A stretch of DNA of 64,000 bases from Pseudonocardia sp. ICBG1293 (GCF_020131355.1 NZ_JAHLEL010000053.1:248001-312000), one strand, 5' to 3'. Shown: positions 16,767-25,795, numbered from the stretch's first letter. The notes: generated from the letters alone by a model not told the origin. Program-made: numbers and translations.

Positions 16767-18016
16767 GGACGGTCCTTCCTGCGGGACCGGCCTGCGCGGG
16801 CGGGGGCGCGGCCGCCCCGGCGGACCCGGCCCGCGCTGCGCAGCAGCCCCTGCAGCGCGCCGCCAGCCGCCGCGGCCTGCTCCTCGTCGACCGCGCCGGA
16901 GTGCTGCGGCGGACGCTTGGCCCGCAGCTCGCCGCCCGCGGTGCGCTCGGTGGTGCGGGCGATCAGCGCGTCCAGCTCGGCGTCGACGACCTCGGGCTGC
17001 TCCAGCATCGGCATGTGCCCGACGCCGGGCAGCCGGACCAGCCGGGCGGTCGGCACCGCCTCGGCGATGACCTCGCTGTGCCGCCACGGGATGATCCGGT
17101 CGCCGTCGCCTGCCAGGACGAGCACCTCGCAGCCGGACAGGCCGGGCAGCGCGGCGAGCCGGTCGTGGGTGCCGAGGGTGTCGACGAAGTCGGTGAGCGC
17201 ACCGACGGCGTTCGAGTCGATCATCGTGTCGACGAGGTCGACCATCCGCGGGTCGACCTGGCGGTCACCGTAGGCGAAGCGCTTGGTGAACACCCAGATG
17301 ATGTCCCCCAGCGCCCGCCGGCCCGTCTCGACCAGACCGGGCTGCCACGCGGCCAGCCCGCCGAGGGTGCGGATGATCGGGTTGCGCCGGGACAGGAACG
17401 TGCCCGGCAGGCCCGAGGACGCCATCTCCCCCGCCGAGGTGGACACCAGTGCCACCCCCGCGACCCGGTCGTGGAACAGCTCCGGGTGCTGCTCGGCCAG
17501 CGCCATCACCGTCATGCCGCCCATCGAGTGCGACACCAGCACCAGCGGTCCCTCGGGCGCCAGCGCGCGGATGACGGCGTCGAGGTCGCGACCGAGCTGG
17601 TCGATCGTGCAGGACTCGGCGGGTGCCCGCTCGGACCGGCCGTGGCTGCGCTGGTCGTAGAGCACCATCCGCACCGCCGGGCCGGTCAGCCCGGCCAGGT
17701 GCGGCCGCTGTTCCTGCCAGGTGCGCCGGTCGAGGGCGAAGCCGTGCACGAGCACGACCGTCAGGGCGGGCTCGGAGCCGTCGGCCGGGGCGACCACCTC
17801 GCAGGCGATCCGGACGCCGTCGTCGGCCGTCACCGACATCTCCTCGCCGACGGTGCCCGGCGGCGTCCCGGTGTGCGCGGACATCTCGGTCGCCAGGCTG
17901 CGACGGGTGGCGGCGATCTTGCGTCGCTGTGCGGCGACGCCGACCCCGGCCGCGGCTCCCGCCGCGCCGACCACACCGCCCGCGATCCCGGCGACGGTCC
18001 ATCCCCTGCGGCTCAT
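16763..18016 (-). CDS. Alpha/beta hydrolase with N-terminal membrane helix
   Basis: A 417-residue serine hydrolase. An N-terminal hydrophobic helix (GWTVAGIAGGVVGAAGAAAGV, residues 5-25) probably anchors it. The hydrolase core has HGFALDRRTW (oxyanion), LYDQRSHGRS, the nucleophile elbow VSHSMGGM, the acid near AGDGDRIIPW and the His in LPGVGHMPMLEQPE. The last about 60 residues are basic and disordered. It lies between alr and tsaE, overlapping both by 4 bases, and corresponds in position to hydrolases seen between alr and tsaE in related actinobacteria. Substrate unknown; a lipase/esterase acting on cell-envelope lipid is plausible but unproven. Confidence 0.85.
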   Translation of the reverse strand: MSRRGWTVAGIAGGVVGAAGAAAGVGVAAQRRKIAATRRSLATEMSAHTGTPPGTVGEEMSVTADDGVRIACEVVAPADGSEPALTVVLVHGFALDRRTWQEQRPHLAGLTGPAVRMVLYDQRSHGRSERAPAESCTIDQLGRDLDAVIRALAPEGPLVLVSHSMGGMTVMALAEQHPELFHDRVAGVALVSTSAGEMASSGLPGTFLSRRNPIIRTLGGLAAWQPGLVETGRRALGDIIWVFTKRFAYGDRQVDPRMVDLVDTMIDSNAVGALTDFVDTLGTHDRLAALPGLSGCEVLVLAGDGDRIIPWRHSEVIAEAVPTARLVRLPGVGHMPMLEQPEVVDAELDALIARTTERTAGGELRAKRPPQHSGAVDEEQAAAAGGALQGLLRSAGRVRRGGRAPARAGRSRRKDRP

Positions 18017-19221
18017 GCGACTCCCCCGCGCCCGTCGGTGACCGTGCGGCGCACCCGCCCCCGGACACCCGTGACGATCTCGTAGTGGATGGTGCCCAGC
18101 TCGTCGGCCCACTCGCGGACGGTCGGTCCGCCGTCCGCCCCGGTGCCGAAGAGCTCGACCGGGTCGCCGATCGCGACCGGCAGCGCCCCCGGCCGCCCGC
18201 AGTCGACGACGAACTGGTCCATGCAGACCCGCCCGGCGACCGGCCGGACGGTGCCGCCGACCCGCACGCGCATCCGGCCGCCGTCGTTGAGCCGGCGCGG
18301 GACGCCGTCGGCGTAGCCCAGTGGCACCAGGGCGAGGGTGCGCGGCTCGCGGGCGACCCACTCGTGGCCGTAGGACACGCCCTCGCCCGCCTCGACGGTC
18401 TTGGTGAGCGCCACCCGGCCGCGCAGCGTCATCGCGGGGCGCAGCGGGCTGTCGGCGGGCCGGGCGATCGGGTCGAGGCCGTAGACGGCGATCCCCGGCC
18501 GGACGAGGTCCAGGTGCAGGTCGGGGCGGGTCATCAGGCCCGCGGAGTTGCACAGGTGCAGCTGCGGGGTGAACCCGCGGTCGCGGACGAGCGCGGCGGC
18601 GGCGTGCAGCCGGGCGGCCTGGCTGTCGACGGCGGGCTGGCCCGGCTCGTCGGCGGCGGCCAGGTGCGACCACACCGCCGCGACCTCGCAGGTGCCGTCG
18701 GCGACACCGTCCGCGACGTCGTCGAGCAGGTCGGGCCACTGTCCGGGCGGGCAGCCGTTGCGCGACAGGCCGGTGTCGGCCTTGAGGTGCAGCCGGACCG
18801 GGCGGCCCGCGGCGCGGGCCCCGGCCAGCACCGCGGCGAGGTGCTCGCGGCCCGACACCGACAGCTCCACCCCCGCGGCGACGGCGGCGGCGAAGTTCTC
18901 GTCGGGCAGGTGCAGCCAGGACAGCAGCGGCGCGTCGACGCCCTCGGCACGCAGCGCGAGCGCCTCGTCCAGGGTGGCGACGCCGAGACGGGTCGCCCCG
19001 GCCGACAGCGCCGCCCGGGCGACCGCGGCGGCGCCGTGGCCGTAGCCGTCGGCCTTGACCACGACCATCGTCTCCGCGCCGGACGCGAGACCGGACAGGT
19101 ACCGGGTGTTGTGCCGAACGGCGTCGAGGTCGACCACCGCTTCGGCCGCCGGTGCGGCCGGTCCGGGCCGGGGCCGCGGGCCGGGAGCGGGTTCGGTCGT
19201 CGGTAACACGGCCCCGATCAT
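18013..19221 (-). CDS. alr: Alanine racemase
   Basis: A 402-residue PLP enzyme that makes D-alanine for peptidoglycan. The cofactor Lys is in VVVKADGYGHGA, the second active-site Tyr in GVSYGHEWVA, and the substrate/C-domain signature in GRVCMDQFVVD. The first 25 residues are Pro/Arg-rich and outside the fold; a shorter start is possible. First of a run (alr, hydrolase, tsaE, tsaB, rimI) linked by 4-base overlaps. Confidence 0.95.
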   Translation of the reverse strand: MIGAVLPTTEPAPGPRPRPGPAAPAAEAVVDLDAVRHNTRYLSGLASGAETMVVVKADGYGHGAAAVARAALSAGATRLGVATLDEALALRAEGVDAPLLSWLHLPDENFAAAVAAGVELSVSGREHLAAVLAGARAAGRPVRLHLKADTGLSRNGCPPGQWPDLLDDVADGVADGTCEVAAVWSHLAAADEPGQPAVDSQAARLHAAAALVRDRGFTPQLHLCNSAGLMTRPDLHLDLVRPGIAVYGLDPIARPADSPLRPAMTLRGRVALTKTVEAGEGVSYGHEWVAREPRTLALVPLGYADGVPRRLNDGGRMRVRVGGTVRPVAGRVCMDQFVVDCGRPGALPVAIGDPVELFGTGADGGPTVREWADELGTIHYEIVTGVRGRVRRTVTDGRGGVA

Positions 19222-19259
19222 CGCATCCCGTCCCGGCGCCCCCGGTCCCTCGACCCGGC

Positions 19260-20684
19260 TCAGTCGGTACCGGCCTCCATCGCGGCGCGGTCGAGGGACT
19301 CCTCTGCCTGCTCGGCGTCGGGGTCCGACGGCGTCGCGGTGATCTCCGCCGCACGCCCGGCCTCGACCTCGCCGACGAAGGTGCCGAACTCGCCGCCCAG
19401 CATCCCGGTGGCCGAGTACTGCTCCAGCTTCGCGCGGGAGTCGGCCAGGTCCAGGTTCCGCAGGGTGAGCTGGCCGATCCGGTCACCCGGGGTGAACGGG
19501 GCGTCCTCGACGCGCTCCATCGACAGCCGGTCCTCGGCGTAGGCCAGGGCGGGGCCGCGGGTGTCGAGCACCGACCAGTCGTTGCCGCGGCGCAGCCGCA
19601 GGGTGACCGACCCGGTGACCGCGTTGCCGACCCAGCGGGTCAGGGACTCGCGCAGCATCAGCGACTGCGGCTCCAGCCAGCGGCCCTCGTAGAGCAGCCG
19701 GCCGAGGCGACGGCCCTGCTCCTCGTAGGCCGACAGCGAGTCGTGGTTGTGGATCGCCGACACCAGCCGCTCGTAGGTGACGAACAGCAGCGCCATCGCC
19801 GGGGCCTCGTAGATGCCGCGGCTCTTGGCCTCGATGATCCGGTTCTCGATCTGGTCGGTCATGCCCAGGCCGTGCCGGCCGCCGATCCGGTTGGCCTCGG
19901 CGACCAGCGCGACCGGGTCGTCGTAGCGGACACCGTTGATCGCGACGGGGCGTCCGGCCTCCCACTCGACGGTGACGTCCTCGGTGTCGACGGTGACCGC
20001 CGGGTCCCAGAACCGCACACCCATGATCGGCTCGACGATCTCGATCGAGGTGTCGAGGTGCTCGAGGCGCTTGGCCTCGTGGGTGGCGCCCCAGATGTTC
20101 GCGTCGGTCGAGTACGCCTTCTCCGCGGAGTCCCGGTAGGGCAGCTCGCGCTCGCCGAGCCAGGCGCTCATCTCCGCGCGGCCGCCGAGCTGGTCGACGA
20201 ACGCCTCGTCCAGCCACGGCTTGTAGATGCGCAGCGCGGGGTTGGCGAGCAGGCCGTAGCGGTAGAACCGCTCGATGTCGTTGCCCTTGAAGGTGGACCC
20301 GTCGCCCCAGATCGAGACGCCGTCGTCGGCCATGGCGCGGACCAGCAGCGTGCCGGTGACCGCGCGGCCGATCGGTGTGGTGTTGAAGTAGGGCATCCCG
20401 CCGGCGCGGATGTGGAACGCGCCGCAGGCGATCGCGGCGATGCCCTCGTCGACCAGCGCGCGGCGGCAGTCGACGACGCGGGCGGCCTCGGCGCCGTACT
20501 CCAGCGCGCGCTCGCGGACGGCCACGAGGTCGGGCTCGTCGGGCTGCCCCAGGTCGGCGGTGTAGGCGTAGGGCACCGCGCCGTTCTCGCGCATCCACGC
20601 GACCGCGACGGAGGTGTCGAGGCCACCGGAGAAGGCGATGCCGACGCGCTCGCCGACGGGGAGGCTGGTCAGGATCTTCGGCAC
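19260..20684 (-). CDS. argG: Argininosuccinate synthase, long (E. coli-like) form
   Basis: A 474-residue ligase joining citrulline and aspartate in arginine synthesis. The ATP P-loop is GIAFSGGLDTSVAV; AYTADLGQPDE, GRAVTGTLLVRAM, IWGDGSTFKGNDIERFYRYG and IGGRHGLGMTDQIENRIIEA follow, all of the E. coli type. Most actinobacterial ArgG proteins I know, including those of M. tuberculosis and S. coelicolor, belong to the shorter (about 400 residue) type in the arg operon, so this may be an acquired or additional gene. The final 35 residues are acidic. GTG 20684 is fixed by TAGCGT 7 bases upstream, which overlaps the nnr stop codon. Confidence 0.95.
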   Translation of the reverse strand: MPKILTSLPVGERVGIAFSGGLDTSVAVAWMRENGAVPYAYTADLGQPDEPDLVAVRERALEYGAEAARVVDCRRALVDEGIAAIACGAFHIRAGGMPYFNTTPIGRAVTGTLLVRAMADDGVSIWGDGSTFKGNDIERFYRYGLLANPALRIYKPWLDEAFVDQLGGRAEMSAWLGERELPYRDSAEKAYSTDANIWGATHEAKRLEHLDTSIEIVEPIMGVRFWDPAVTVDTEDVTVEWEAGRPVAINGVRYDDPVALVAEANRIGGRHGLGMTDQIENRIIEAKSRGIYEAPAMALLFVTYERLVSAIHNHDSLSAYEEQGRRLGRLLYEGRWLEPQSLMLRESLTRWVGNAVTGSVTLRLRRGNDWSVLDTRGPALAYAEDRLSMERVEDAPFTPGDRIGQLTLRNLDLADSRAKLEQYSATGMLGGEFGTFVGEVEAGRAAEITATPSDPDAEQAEESLDRAAMEAGTD

Positions 20685-20697
20685 GCGCGGAACGCTA
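20685..20697 (-). promoter_or_regulatory. Leaderless-type -10 of argG
   Basis: TAGCGT (minus strand 20697-20692), 7 bases, then GTG 20684. The first three bases TAG are also the stop codon of nnr, so the promoter is nested exactly at the gene end. Confidence 0.55.
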
Positions 20698-22248
20698 ACA
20701 ACCCGCTGCCGGTGCCGCCGACGCCGCCGCCCGGACCGCCCGCAGCGCGACCGGGATCGCCGCCTGCATGGCCGACGCCGGGGCCGGCACCGGTGGCAGC
20801 CCGTGCTCGCGGGCGGCCTCGGTCGCGGCGCGGGCGTGCACCAGCGTGGCGCAGCCCGCCGCCCACCACGGGTCGAGCCCGGCGGCCAGCAGGGCTCCGA
20901 TCATGCCGGTGAGCACGTCGCCGGAGCCCGCGGTCGCGGCCCAGGAGTCCGCGGCCGGGTCGACCAGCACCCGTCCGTCCGGGGCGGCGACGACGGTCGC
21001 GTTCCCCTTGAGCAGCACCGTCACCCCGAGGTCGGCGGCGGCCCGGCGGGCGGCGCCGATCCGGTCGGCGCCGACCTCGCCCGCGACCCGGGCGAACTCC
21101 CCCGCGTGCGGGGTGAGCACGACGGGCTCGCCGTGGATCCGCATCCGCAGGTGCGCGTGCTGCGCGAGCAGGGTGATCGCGTCGGCGTCGAGGCAGAGCG
21201 GCACCTCCCGGCCCAGTGCCTCCTCCAGCACGGCCAGACCCTGCCCGCCGGTGCCCAGCCCCGGCCCGACCGCCCAGGCCTGGGTGCGGCCCGCGTCGGT
21301 GATGTCGCCGGTGGCGACGATCTCCGGCCAGTGCCTGCGGACCTCGTCGGCGGCGGACCCGGCGAAGCGCACCATCCCGGAGGTCGCCAGGGCCGCGGCG
21401 CCCGCGGCGAGGACGGCGGCGCCCGGGTAGGTGGCCGACCCGGCCGCGATCCCGACGACGCCCTGGCTGTACTTGTCGTCGTCCGGCCCCGGGACGGGCC
21501 ACCGGTCGCCGACGTCGGCGTCGGACAGCACCCGGGCGTGCGGCTCGACCCCCTCCAGGAAGGGCCCGAGCCCGAAGTCCACCAGCCGCACCGGCCCGCA
21601 CAGCGGCGCGGCGAGGGCGTGCACCGGTTTGCGGGTGCCGAAGGTGACCGTCAGCGCGGCGCGCACGTGCGGCCCGTCGGTCGCCCCGGTGTCGCCGTCG
21701 ACCCCCGAGGGCAGGTCGCAGGCCACGATCGGCACGCCGGCCCCGTCGGCGGCGGCGACCAGCTCCGGCGCCGGGTCGCGCAGCGCACCGCGCCCGGAGA
21801 TCCCGACGATCCCGTCCACGACGACGTCGGCGCCGGCCACCAGCGCCCGCGCCGCGTCGAGCCCGCCGGCACCGGCGGCGACCGGGGTCCCCGCCCCGGT
21901 GCCCCCGGGGTCGGCGGCCGGGGCGGAGGGGGTCAGGGCCAGTACCCGCCCGCGGGCCCGGCGCAGCGCGGCCAGACCCTCCGGGTGCGCGCGGTCCGGG
22001 GCCAGCAGCACCGCGGTGACGTGCGCGCCCCGGCGGCGCAGCCCGGCGCCGGCCCACAGCGCGTCGCCGCCGTTGTCACCCGCCCCGACGAGCAGCACCA
22101 CCCGGCGGCCGTAGGTGGAGCCGAGGAACTCGCCGACGTGGTGGGCGAGCCCGGCCGCGGCCCGGCGCATCAGCACCCCGTCGCCGACGGTGCGCATCAT
22201 GGCCGCCTCGGCCGCCCGTACCTGGTCCGCGGTGTGGAGCGCGTGCAT
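20695..22248 (-). CDS. nnr: Bifunctional NAD(P)HX epimerase/dehydratase
   Basis: A 517-residue fusion that repairs damaged NADHX and NADPHX. The N-terminal epimerase (YjeF_N, about 1-225) has VLLVGAGDNGGDAL and VACDLPSGVDGDTG. The C-terminal ADP/ATP-dependent dehydratase (ribokinase fold, about 235-500) has WAVGPGLGTGGQG, LCLDADAITLL, VLTPHAGEFARV, LLKGNATVVAAPDG and TAGSGDVLTGMIGALLAAG. It sits between argG and glmS; in M. tuberculosis the equivalent Rv3433c has the same relation to glmS. The start carries TAGTCT 7 bases upstream. Confidence 0.95.
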   Translation of the reverse strand: MHALHTADQVRAAEAAMMRTVGDGVLMRRAAAGLAHHVGEFLGSTYGRRVVLLVGAGDNGGDALWAGAGLRRRGAHVTAVLLAPDRAHPEGLAALRRARGRVLALTPSAPAADPGGTGAGTPVAAGAGGLDAARALVAGADVVVDGIVGISGRGALRDPAPELVAAADGAGVPIVACDLPSGVDGDTGATDGPHVRAALTVTFGTRKPVHALAAPLCGPVRLVDFGLGPFLEGVEPHARVLSDADVGDRWPVPGPDDDKYSQGVVGIAAGSATYPGAAVLAAGAAALATSGMVRFAGSAADEVRRHWPEIVATGDITDAGRTQAWAVGPGLGTGGQGLAVLEEALGREVPLCLDADAITLLAQHAHLRMRIHGEPVVLTPHAGEFARVAGEVGADRIGAARRAAADLGVTVLLKGNATVVAAPDGRVLVDPAADSWAATAGSGDVLTGMIGALLAAGLDPWWAAGCATLVHARAATEAAREHGLPPVPAPASAMQAAIPVALRAVRAAASAAPAAGC

Positions 22249-22261
22249 GGCCGCGAGACTA
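22249..22261 (-). promoter_or_regulatory. Leaderless-type -10 of nnr
   Basis: TAGTCT (minus strand 22261-22256), 7 bases, ATG 22248; no ribosome binding site is present. Confidence 0.5.
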
Positions 22262-22335
22262 GCGCCGGGCGCCCGTGACCGACGGTCGTGGAGCGGGGCG
22301 CCCGCGTCGCGAGCGCTCCGCTCCCCGAGCGGTGA

Positions 22336-24195
22336 TCACTCGACGGTGACCGACTTCGCCAGGTTGCGGGGCTTGTCGACGTCGTAGCCGCGGGCCCGGG
22401 CGATCTCGGCCGCGATGACCTGCAGCGGGATCGTGGCGACCAGCGGCTGCAGCAGCGTCGGTACCGCGGGCAGCTCGAAGAGGTGGTCGGCGAAGGGCCG
22501 CACCGTCTCGTCGCCGGCCTCGGCGAGCACCACGGTGCGGGCACCGCGCGCCTTGATCTCCTGGATGTTGGACAGCAGCTTGGAGTGCAGCACCGCGCGC
22601 CCCTTCGGCGACGGCATCACCACCACGACCGGCAGCCCGTCCTCGATCAGCGCGATCGGGCCGTGCTTGAGCTCGCCGGCGGCGAACGCCTCGGCGTGCA
22701 TGTAGGCGAGCTCCTTGAGCTTGAGCGCACCCTCCAGGGCCACCGGGTAGCCGACGTGACGCCCCAGGAACAGCACCGCCTTCGACGGCGCCAGCTCCTG
22801 CCCGAGCGCGCGCGCCTCGCCGAGGGACTCCAGCACCTCGGCGACGGCGGCCGGGATCGCCTCCAGCGCCTCGTACTCGCGGACGACCTCGTCCGGGTAC
22901 TTGGTGCCGCGGGCCTGGGCCAGGGCCAGACCGACCAGGTAGTTCGCCGCGACCTGCGCGGTGAACGTCTTGGTCGCGGCGACGCCGATCTCCGGGCCGG
23001 CGTGGGTGTAGATGACCGCGTCGGACTCGCGCGGGATCTGCGCCCCGTTGGTGTTGCAGATGGCCAGCACCCGGGCCTTCTGCTCCTTGGCGTGGCGCAG
23101 CGCCTCCAGGGTGTCGGCGGTCTCGCCGGACTGGGAGATCGCGACCACCAGCGTGGAGCGGTCCAGCACCGGGTCGCGGTAGCGGAACTCGCTGGCCAGC
23201 TCGATCTCGACGGGGATCCGGGTCCAGTGCTCGATCGCGTACTTGGCCAGCAGCCCCGAGTGGTAGGCGGTGCCGCAGGCCACGACGAACACCTTGTCGA
23301 CGTCGCGCAGGTCCTGGTCGGTCAGGCGCTGCTCGTCGAGGACGATCCGGCCGTCGACGAGGTGCCCGCGCAGGGTGTCGGCGATCGCGGTCGGCTGCTC
23401 CTCGATCTCCTTGAGCATGAAGTAGTCGTGGCCGCCCTTCTCGGCGGCGGCGAGGTCCCAGGTCACCTCGAACGGGTTGACCCCGACCGGCTCCCCGTGG
23501 AAGTCGGTGACGTCGTAGCCGTCGCGGGTGATCGTCACGACCTGGTCCTGCCCCAGCTCGACCGCGTCACGGGTGAACTCGATGAACGCCGCGACGTCGG
23601 AGGCCAGGAAGGTCTCGCCGTCGCCGATGCCGAGAACCAGCGGGGAGTTGCGGCGGGCCGCCACGATCCGGTCCGGCTCGTCGGCGTGCGTCACGACGAG
23701 GGTGAACGCGCCCTCCAGCCGGCGCGCGACGGCCCGCACCGATGCCGGGAGGTCGCCGGCGGTGTCGCCGTGCGCGTGGGCGAGCGCGACCAGGTGCGCG
23801 GCGGTCTCGGTGTCGGTGTCGGACTCCGCCCAGATGCCCTGGGCCTCGAGCTCGGCGCGCAGCTCCACGAAGTTCTCGATGATGCCGTTGTGGACGACGG
23901 CCACCCGGCCGTCGCTGCTGCGGTGCGGGTGGGCGTTGCGGTCGGTGGGCGGGCCGTGTGTGGCCCAGCGGGTGTGCCCGATGCCCGAGGTCCCGGTGAA
24001 GTGGTCCCGGCCGATCTCGTCGAGCCGGGCCTCCAGGTTGGCCAGGGCGCCCGCCTTGCGTTCGACCAGCAGCTCACCGTCGTGGGGCAGCGCGACGCCG
24101 GCGGAGTCGTAACCGCGGTACTCCAGCCGTCGCAGGCCGCCCAGGACGACGTCGAGTGCGGACCGATGACCGACGTAACCGACGATGCCACACAT
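22336..24195 (-). CDS. glmS: Glutamine-fructose-6-phosphate aminotransferase
   Basis: A 619-residue enzyme making glucosamine-6-phosphate for peptidoglycan. The N-terminal glutamine amidotransferase begins MCGIVGYVG with the nucleophile Cys2, followed by GIGHTRWATHG and HNGIIENF. Two sugar isomerase domains follow (CGTAYHSGLLAKY, ISQSGETADTLEALR, ELKHGPIALIE), and it ends NLAKSVTVE as in almost all GlmS. Together with glmM 2.6 kb away it feeds UDP-GlcNAc synthesis. The frame is open far upstream, but the processed N-terminal Cys fixes ATG 24195, and TACGCT lies 7 bases before it. No glmS ribozyme is expected or seen. Confidence 0.97.
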   Translation of the reverse strand: MCGIVGYVGHRSALDVVLGGLRRLEYRGYDSAGVALPHDGELLVERKAGALANLEARLDEIGRDHFTGTSGIGHTRWATHGPPTDRNAHPHRSSDGRVAVVHNGIIENFVELRAELEAQGIWAESDTDTETAAHLVALAHAHGDTAGDLPASVRAVARRLEGAFTLVVTHADEPDRIVAARRNSPLVLGIGDGETFLASDVAAFIEFTRDAVELGQDQVVTITRDGYDVTDFHGEPVGVNPFEVTWDLAAAEKGGHDYFMLKEIEEQPTAIADTLRGHLVDGRIVLDEQRLTDQDLRDVDKVFVVACGTAYHSGLLAKYAIEHWTRIPVEIELASEFRYRDPVLDRSTLVVAISQSGETADTLEALRHAKEQKARVLAICNTNGAQIPRESDAVIYTHAGPEIGVAATKTFTAQVAANYLVGLALAQARGTKYPDEVVREYEALEAIPAAVAEVLESLGEARALGQELAPSKAVLFLGRHVGYPVALEGALKLKELAYMHAEAFAAGELKHGPIALIEDGLPVVVVMPSPKGRAVLHSKLLSNIQEIKARGARTVVLAEAGDETVRPFADHLFELPAVPTLLQPLVATIPLQVIAAEIARARGYDVDKPRNLAKSVTVE

Positions 24196-24208
24196 ACCGG
24201 GGAGCGTA
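24196..24208 (-). promoter_or_regulatory. Leaderless-type -10 of glmS
   Basis: TACGCT (minus strand 24208-24203), 7 bases, ATG 24195. The transcript would begin at the start codon, which for GlmS is independently certain, making this a good anchor for the window-wide motif. Confidence 0.55.
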
Positions 24209-24299
24209 TCGACGCCCGGTCGGCGGCCTCCCGGCGACGGGTGCGACCGGCGCCACGCCGGTGGTCCGTGCGAGGCGGGCAGGCGGTGACCTGCACCGG

Positions 24300-24312
24300 T
24301 ACCGTGCCGTCC
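24300..24312 (+). promoter_or_regulatory. Leaderless-type -10 of the hydrolase-fold gene
   Basis: TACCGT at 24300-24305, 7 bases, GTG 24313. It distinguishes this start from in-frame GTG 24304. Confidence 0.5.
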
Positions 24313-25206
24313 GTGGCCCGGACCAGCGTGACCCGCCCCCCGTCGATGAAGGGGGCCAAGGACGCCCTCGGTGTGCTGTCGCGTCCGGGTCCGAACCCGG
24401 TCAAGCACGGCGACCTGGGCCTGATCGGGCTGCCGGGCATCGTCTACACCCCCGCGGAGGGCTACCAGCTGCCCGCGGTGGTCCTCGGACACGCGTGGCT
24501 GCAGCCCGTGCACCGCTACCACGAGCTGCTGCGCCACCTCGCGACCTGGGGGTTCGTCGCCGCGGCGCCGGACACCCAGCGTGGTCCGGTGCCCAGCGTC
24601 GCCCGGTTCGCCTCGGACCTGAACACCGTCCTGGACGTGTGCGTCGGCGTCCGCCTGGGCGACGGCCACGTCTCCGTCGACGCGCGCAAGACCGCCCTGG
24701 TCGGGCACGGCACCGGCGGCGGCGCCGCCGTCCTCGCCGCGGCCCGCCGCGAGCGCCTCGGCGCGCTGGTCACCCTCGCGGCCTCGGAGGTCAAGCCGTC
24801 GGCGATCGAGGCGGCCCCCGCCGTGGGTGTCCCCACGCTGCACCTGGCCGCGTCGCTGGACTCGCTGGCCCCGATGGAGGGACACGCGCAGCGCATCGCC
24901 GCCGCCGGGCACGAGGCCGGCGGCGACGTGACGCTGCGCGAGATCGAGAAGGCCGGTCACCTCGGGTTCTGCGAGGGCAGGCACTGGACGAGCCTCCTGC
25001 TGCAGAACCGCCCGCAGCACCGCACCCGGAAGATCGCCCGCGCGCTGGTGACCGCGTTCCTCATGCAGGAGCTGCAGGGCGAGAAGCGGGTGTCCTCGCT
25101 GACCTCGGGGAACGTGCCCGGGGCGCCGCTGGTGGACCTCACCCCGGAGCCCCAGGACGAGCAGGAGCAGCAGTCGTCGTCGGGGCTGCTGGGCATCAAC
25201 GGCTGA
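24313..25206 (+). CDS. Alpha/beta hydrolase-fold protein lacking the nucleophile
   Basis: A 297-residue protein related to dienelactone hydrolase/chlorophyllase-like enzymes. It has PAVVLGHAWLQPVHRYHEL (oxyanion region), the elbow LVGHGTGGGAAV, an acid at D183 (SLDSLAP) and a His at 216 (EKAGHLGFCEG). In the elbow the nucleophile position 133 is Gly, encoded GGC, instead of Ser (G-H-G-T-G), so a normal hydrolase mechanism is not possible. It could be a binding or structural protein, or use another residue. The C-terminus is acidic with Gln/Ser runs. Divergent from glmS. Confidence 0.75.
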   Translation: MARTSVTRPPSMKGAKDALGVLSRPGPNPVKHGDLGLIGLPGIVYTPAEGYQLPAVVLGHAWLQPVHRYHELLRHLATWGFVAAAPDTQRGPVPSVARFASDLNTVLDVCVGVRLGDGHVSVDARKTALVGHGTGGGAAVLAAARRERLGALVTLAASEVKPSAIEAAPAVGVPTLHLAASLDSLAPMEGHAQRIAAAGHEAGGDVTLREIEKAGHLGFCEGRHWTSLLLQNRPQHRTRKIARALVTAFLMQELQGEKRVSSLTSGNVPGAPLVDLTPEPQDEQEQQSSSGLLGING

Positions 25207-25249
25207 TCCGGGCACGGCCGCACCGCCCGGCGCGGCGAGCCGCGGTCCG

Positions 25250-25365
25250 CGCGGTGATCCCCCGCCCGCGCGGTGATCCTCCGCTCGCGCGGTGATCCTC
25301 CGCCCGCACTGTGATCCGTTCTCCGCGTGTGTCCGGACGCGCGCGGACCGCGGATCACCGCGCGG
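25250..25365. repeat. 19-bp tandem repeat with an inverted partial copy
   Basis: Four head-to-tail 19-bp units at 25250-25268, 25269-25287, 25288-25306 and 25307-25325. Units 2 and 3 differ at one position, unit 1 by one or two, unit 4 is diverged. The core is CGCGGTGATCC. At 25351-25365 lies an inverted copy of the core (CGGATCACCGCGCGG), able to pair with any unit. The region separates the hydrolase-fold gene from the dehydrogenase remnant. Confidence 0.8.
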
Positions 25366-25386
25366 ACGCGGGCCGTGCCGGCGGGG

Positions 25387-25795
25387 TCAGGGAGCCAGCC
25401 AGACCTTCCGGTCGGCGGCGGTGACGGCGTCGAACGCGGCGGCGGCCCGGTCGAGTCCGAACGGCTCGGGCTCCATCAGCCCCACCAGGGCCTCGGCGAC
25501 GGCGGGGAGGTCCGCGAGCGCCGAGGCGAAGTCGTCCGGGTGGTCGTAGATCAGCGATCCGGTGACCGTGACCTGCCGCTGCACCAGGTCGTGGGTGTTC
25601 ACCGGGGAGGGGCCGTCGTGCCGGCCGATGAGCAGCAGCGTCCCGGCCCGGTCGACGGCGCCGGTCGACGTCGACCAGGCGGCGGGCGCGCCGGAGGTCT
25701 CGAACACCGTGCCGAACACCTCCCCGGGGACGAGTTCCTCGGCTCCGAGCTCCCGGGCACGGCGCCGTCGCCCGGTGATCGCGGCGGTGAACGTG
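25387..25795 (-). pseudogene. Alcohol dehydrogenase remnant (C-terminal third)
   Basis: About 135 codons of a zinc-type medium-chain alcohol dehydrogenase. The end of the nucleotide-binding domain (RARELGAEELV, FGTVFETSGAPAAW, AGTLLLIGRHDGPSPVN) and the C-terminal strand are preserved and in frame to the stop. The N-terminal catalytic domain with zinc ligands and the GxGxxG are absent. Homology stops near 25,790, exactly where the IclR remnant on the other strand begins, so the 5' part was lost by deletion. An ATG at 25719 could still start a 110-residue fragment. Confidence 0.7.

Noticed and set aside
25250..25325. Possible small CRISPR array
   Set aside because: The units are contiguous 19-mers without spacers and no cas genes are near.
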